Shown here piece after piece: positions 63,776 through 64,000 of a stretch of 64,000 bases of DNA. Every line of letters begins with the position of its first letter. The stretch's first letter is position 1. A program made the position numbers and the translations under genes. The stretch comes from Tilletia caries (taxonomy: Eukaryota > Basidiomycota > Exobasidiomycetes > Tilletiales > Tilletiaceae), in the NCBI GenBank assembly GCA_032718865.1, contig JALUTQ010000010.1, positions 372,001 through 436,000 of the forward strand, read 5' to 3'. The notes under the pieces were generated by a model. That model saw nothing but the letters and a program-made list of their open reading frames with translations, ran no database searches and was not told the DNA's origin.

Positions 63776-64000
63776 AAGGAGAGAAAGAGAGTCAGAAGGG
63801 AGGAATGCGCATAGGAAACGGTGGGGACGAGCACGCGGAGGCTGTTTGCGAGCAAGGCGCGGAATGCAGTGGCGGCTGTTGGCAGCATGGTGGCTTGGAT
63901 TCTGTCTGCTACATCATCAGAGAGAGGGTGAGTGTGAGCAGTCGGCGATGTCGTCGTCAGCTGGCTCGGTGTCGACTTCGAGCTCCTGTCCCTCGTGCTG
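63776..64000. other. Window edge, no gene recognised
   Basis: Purine-rich then mixed sequence. The last ~60 bases are GC-rich and could begin a gene beyond the window. Confidence 0.4.

Overview
The window looks like a basidiomycete nuclear chromosome, possibly Ustilaginomycotina/Exobasidiomycetes-like (low confidence at that rank). Genes carry 0-3 introns of 60-90 nt with GTRNGT...YAG borders, proteins have long Ser/Pro/Gly-rich low-complexity stretches, and the clear host genes (ALG8, PCM1, SWC5, TANGO2, Atos-like, SUN-domain) are eukaryotic. I saw no tRNA, rRNA or CRISPR array.

1-30.3 kb is a transposon graveyard. It holds a MULE (Mutator-like) transposon broken in two, a TPR-coding gene broken by a small transposon and running in frame into Ty3/gypsy pol, a non-autonomous copia-type LTR element (21967-28112), and AT-rich islands that resemble mitochondrial DNA. 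Two families of non-autonomous DNA transposons recur. Family A has ends TAAGG-N6-SCGGAG (S = C/G), 8-bp target duplications and interiors packed with CTCCG/CGGAG; six copies. Family B has ends CAAGGCTCGGC and 8-bp duplications; two copies. Target duplications let insertions be ordered and reveal two inversions: about 0.8 kb between two family A copies (20091-20902), and about 11 kb apparently between inverted LTRs (4.2-15.7 kb) that separated the two halves of the MULE.

30.5-44.1 kb is a compact gene block: an SDR-Atos-like fusion gene (minus), a divergent glucose-6-phosphate 1-epimerase (plus), ALG8 of N-glycan synthesis (minus), phosphoacetylglucosamine mutase of UDP-GlcNAc synthesis (minus), SWC5/BCNT chromatin factor (plus) and a TANGO2-like gene (minus). 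ALG8 and PCM1 are neighbours that both feed glycan synthesis.

44.1-61 kb is a duplicated SUN-domain (nuclear envelope) locus. Copy A is split by a young Ty3/gypsy element with 119-bp identical LTRs and a family A element inserted at its 3' edge; a 2.6-kb hAT element with a decayed transposase lies just downstream. Copy B appears intact. The two copies share a nearly identical ~535-bp upstream region although their proteins have diverged strongly. The right end (56.5-64 kb) holds two decayed ETF-beta copies, a broken secreted-protein ORF and a C/T-rich minisatellite tract.

Several otherwise well-conserved reading frames (TANGO2-like, young Ty3 pol, hAT transposase) are broken by single-base shifts in or beside homopolymers, so part of the apparent decay may be assembly error.
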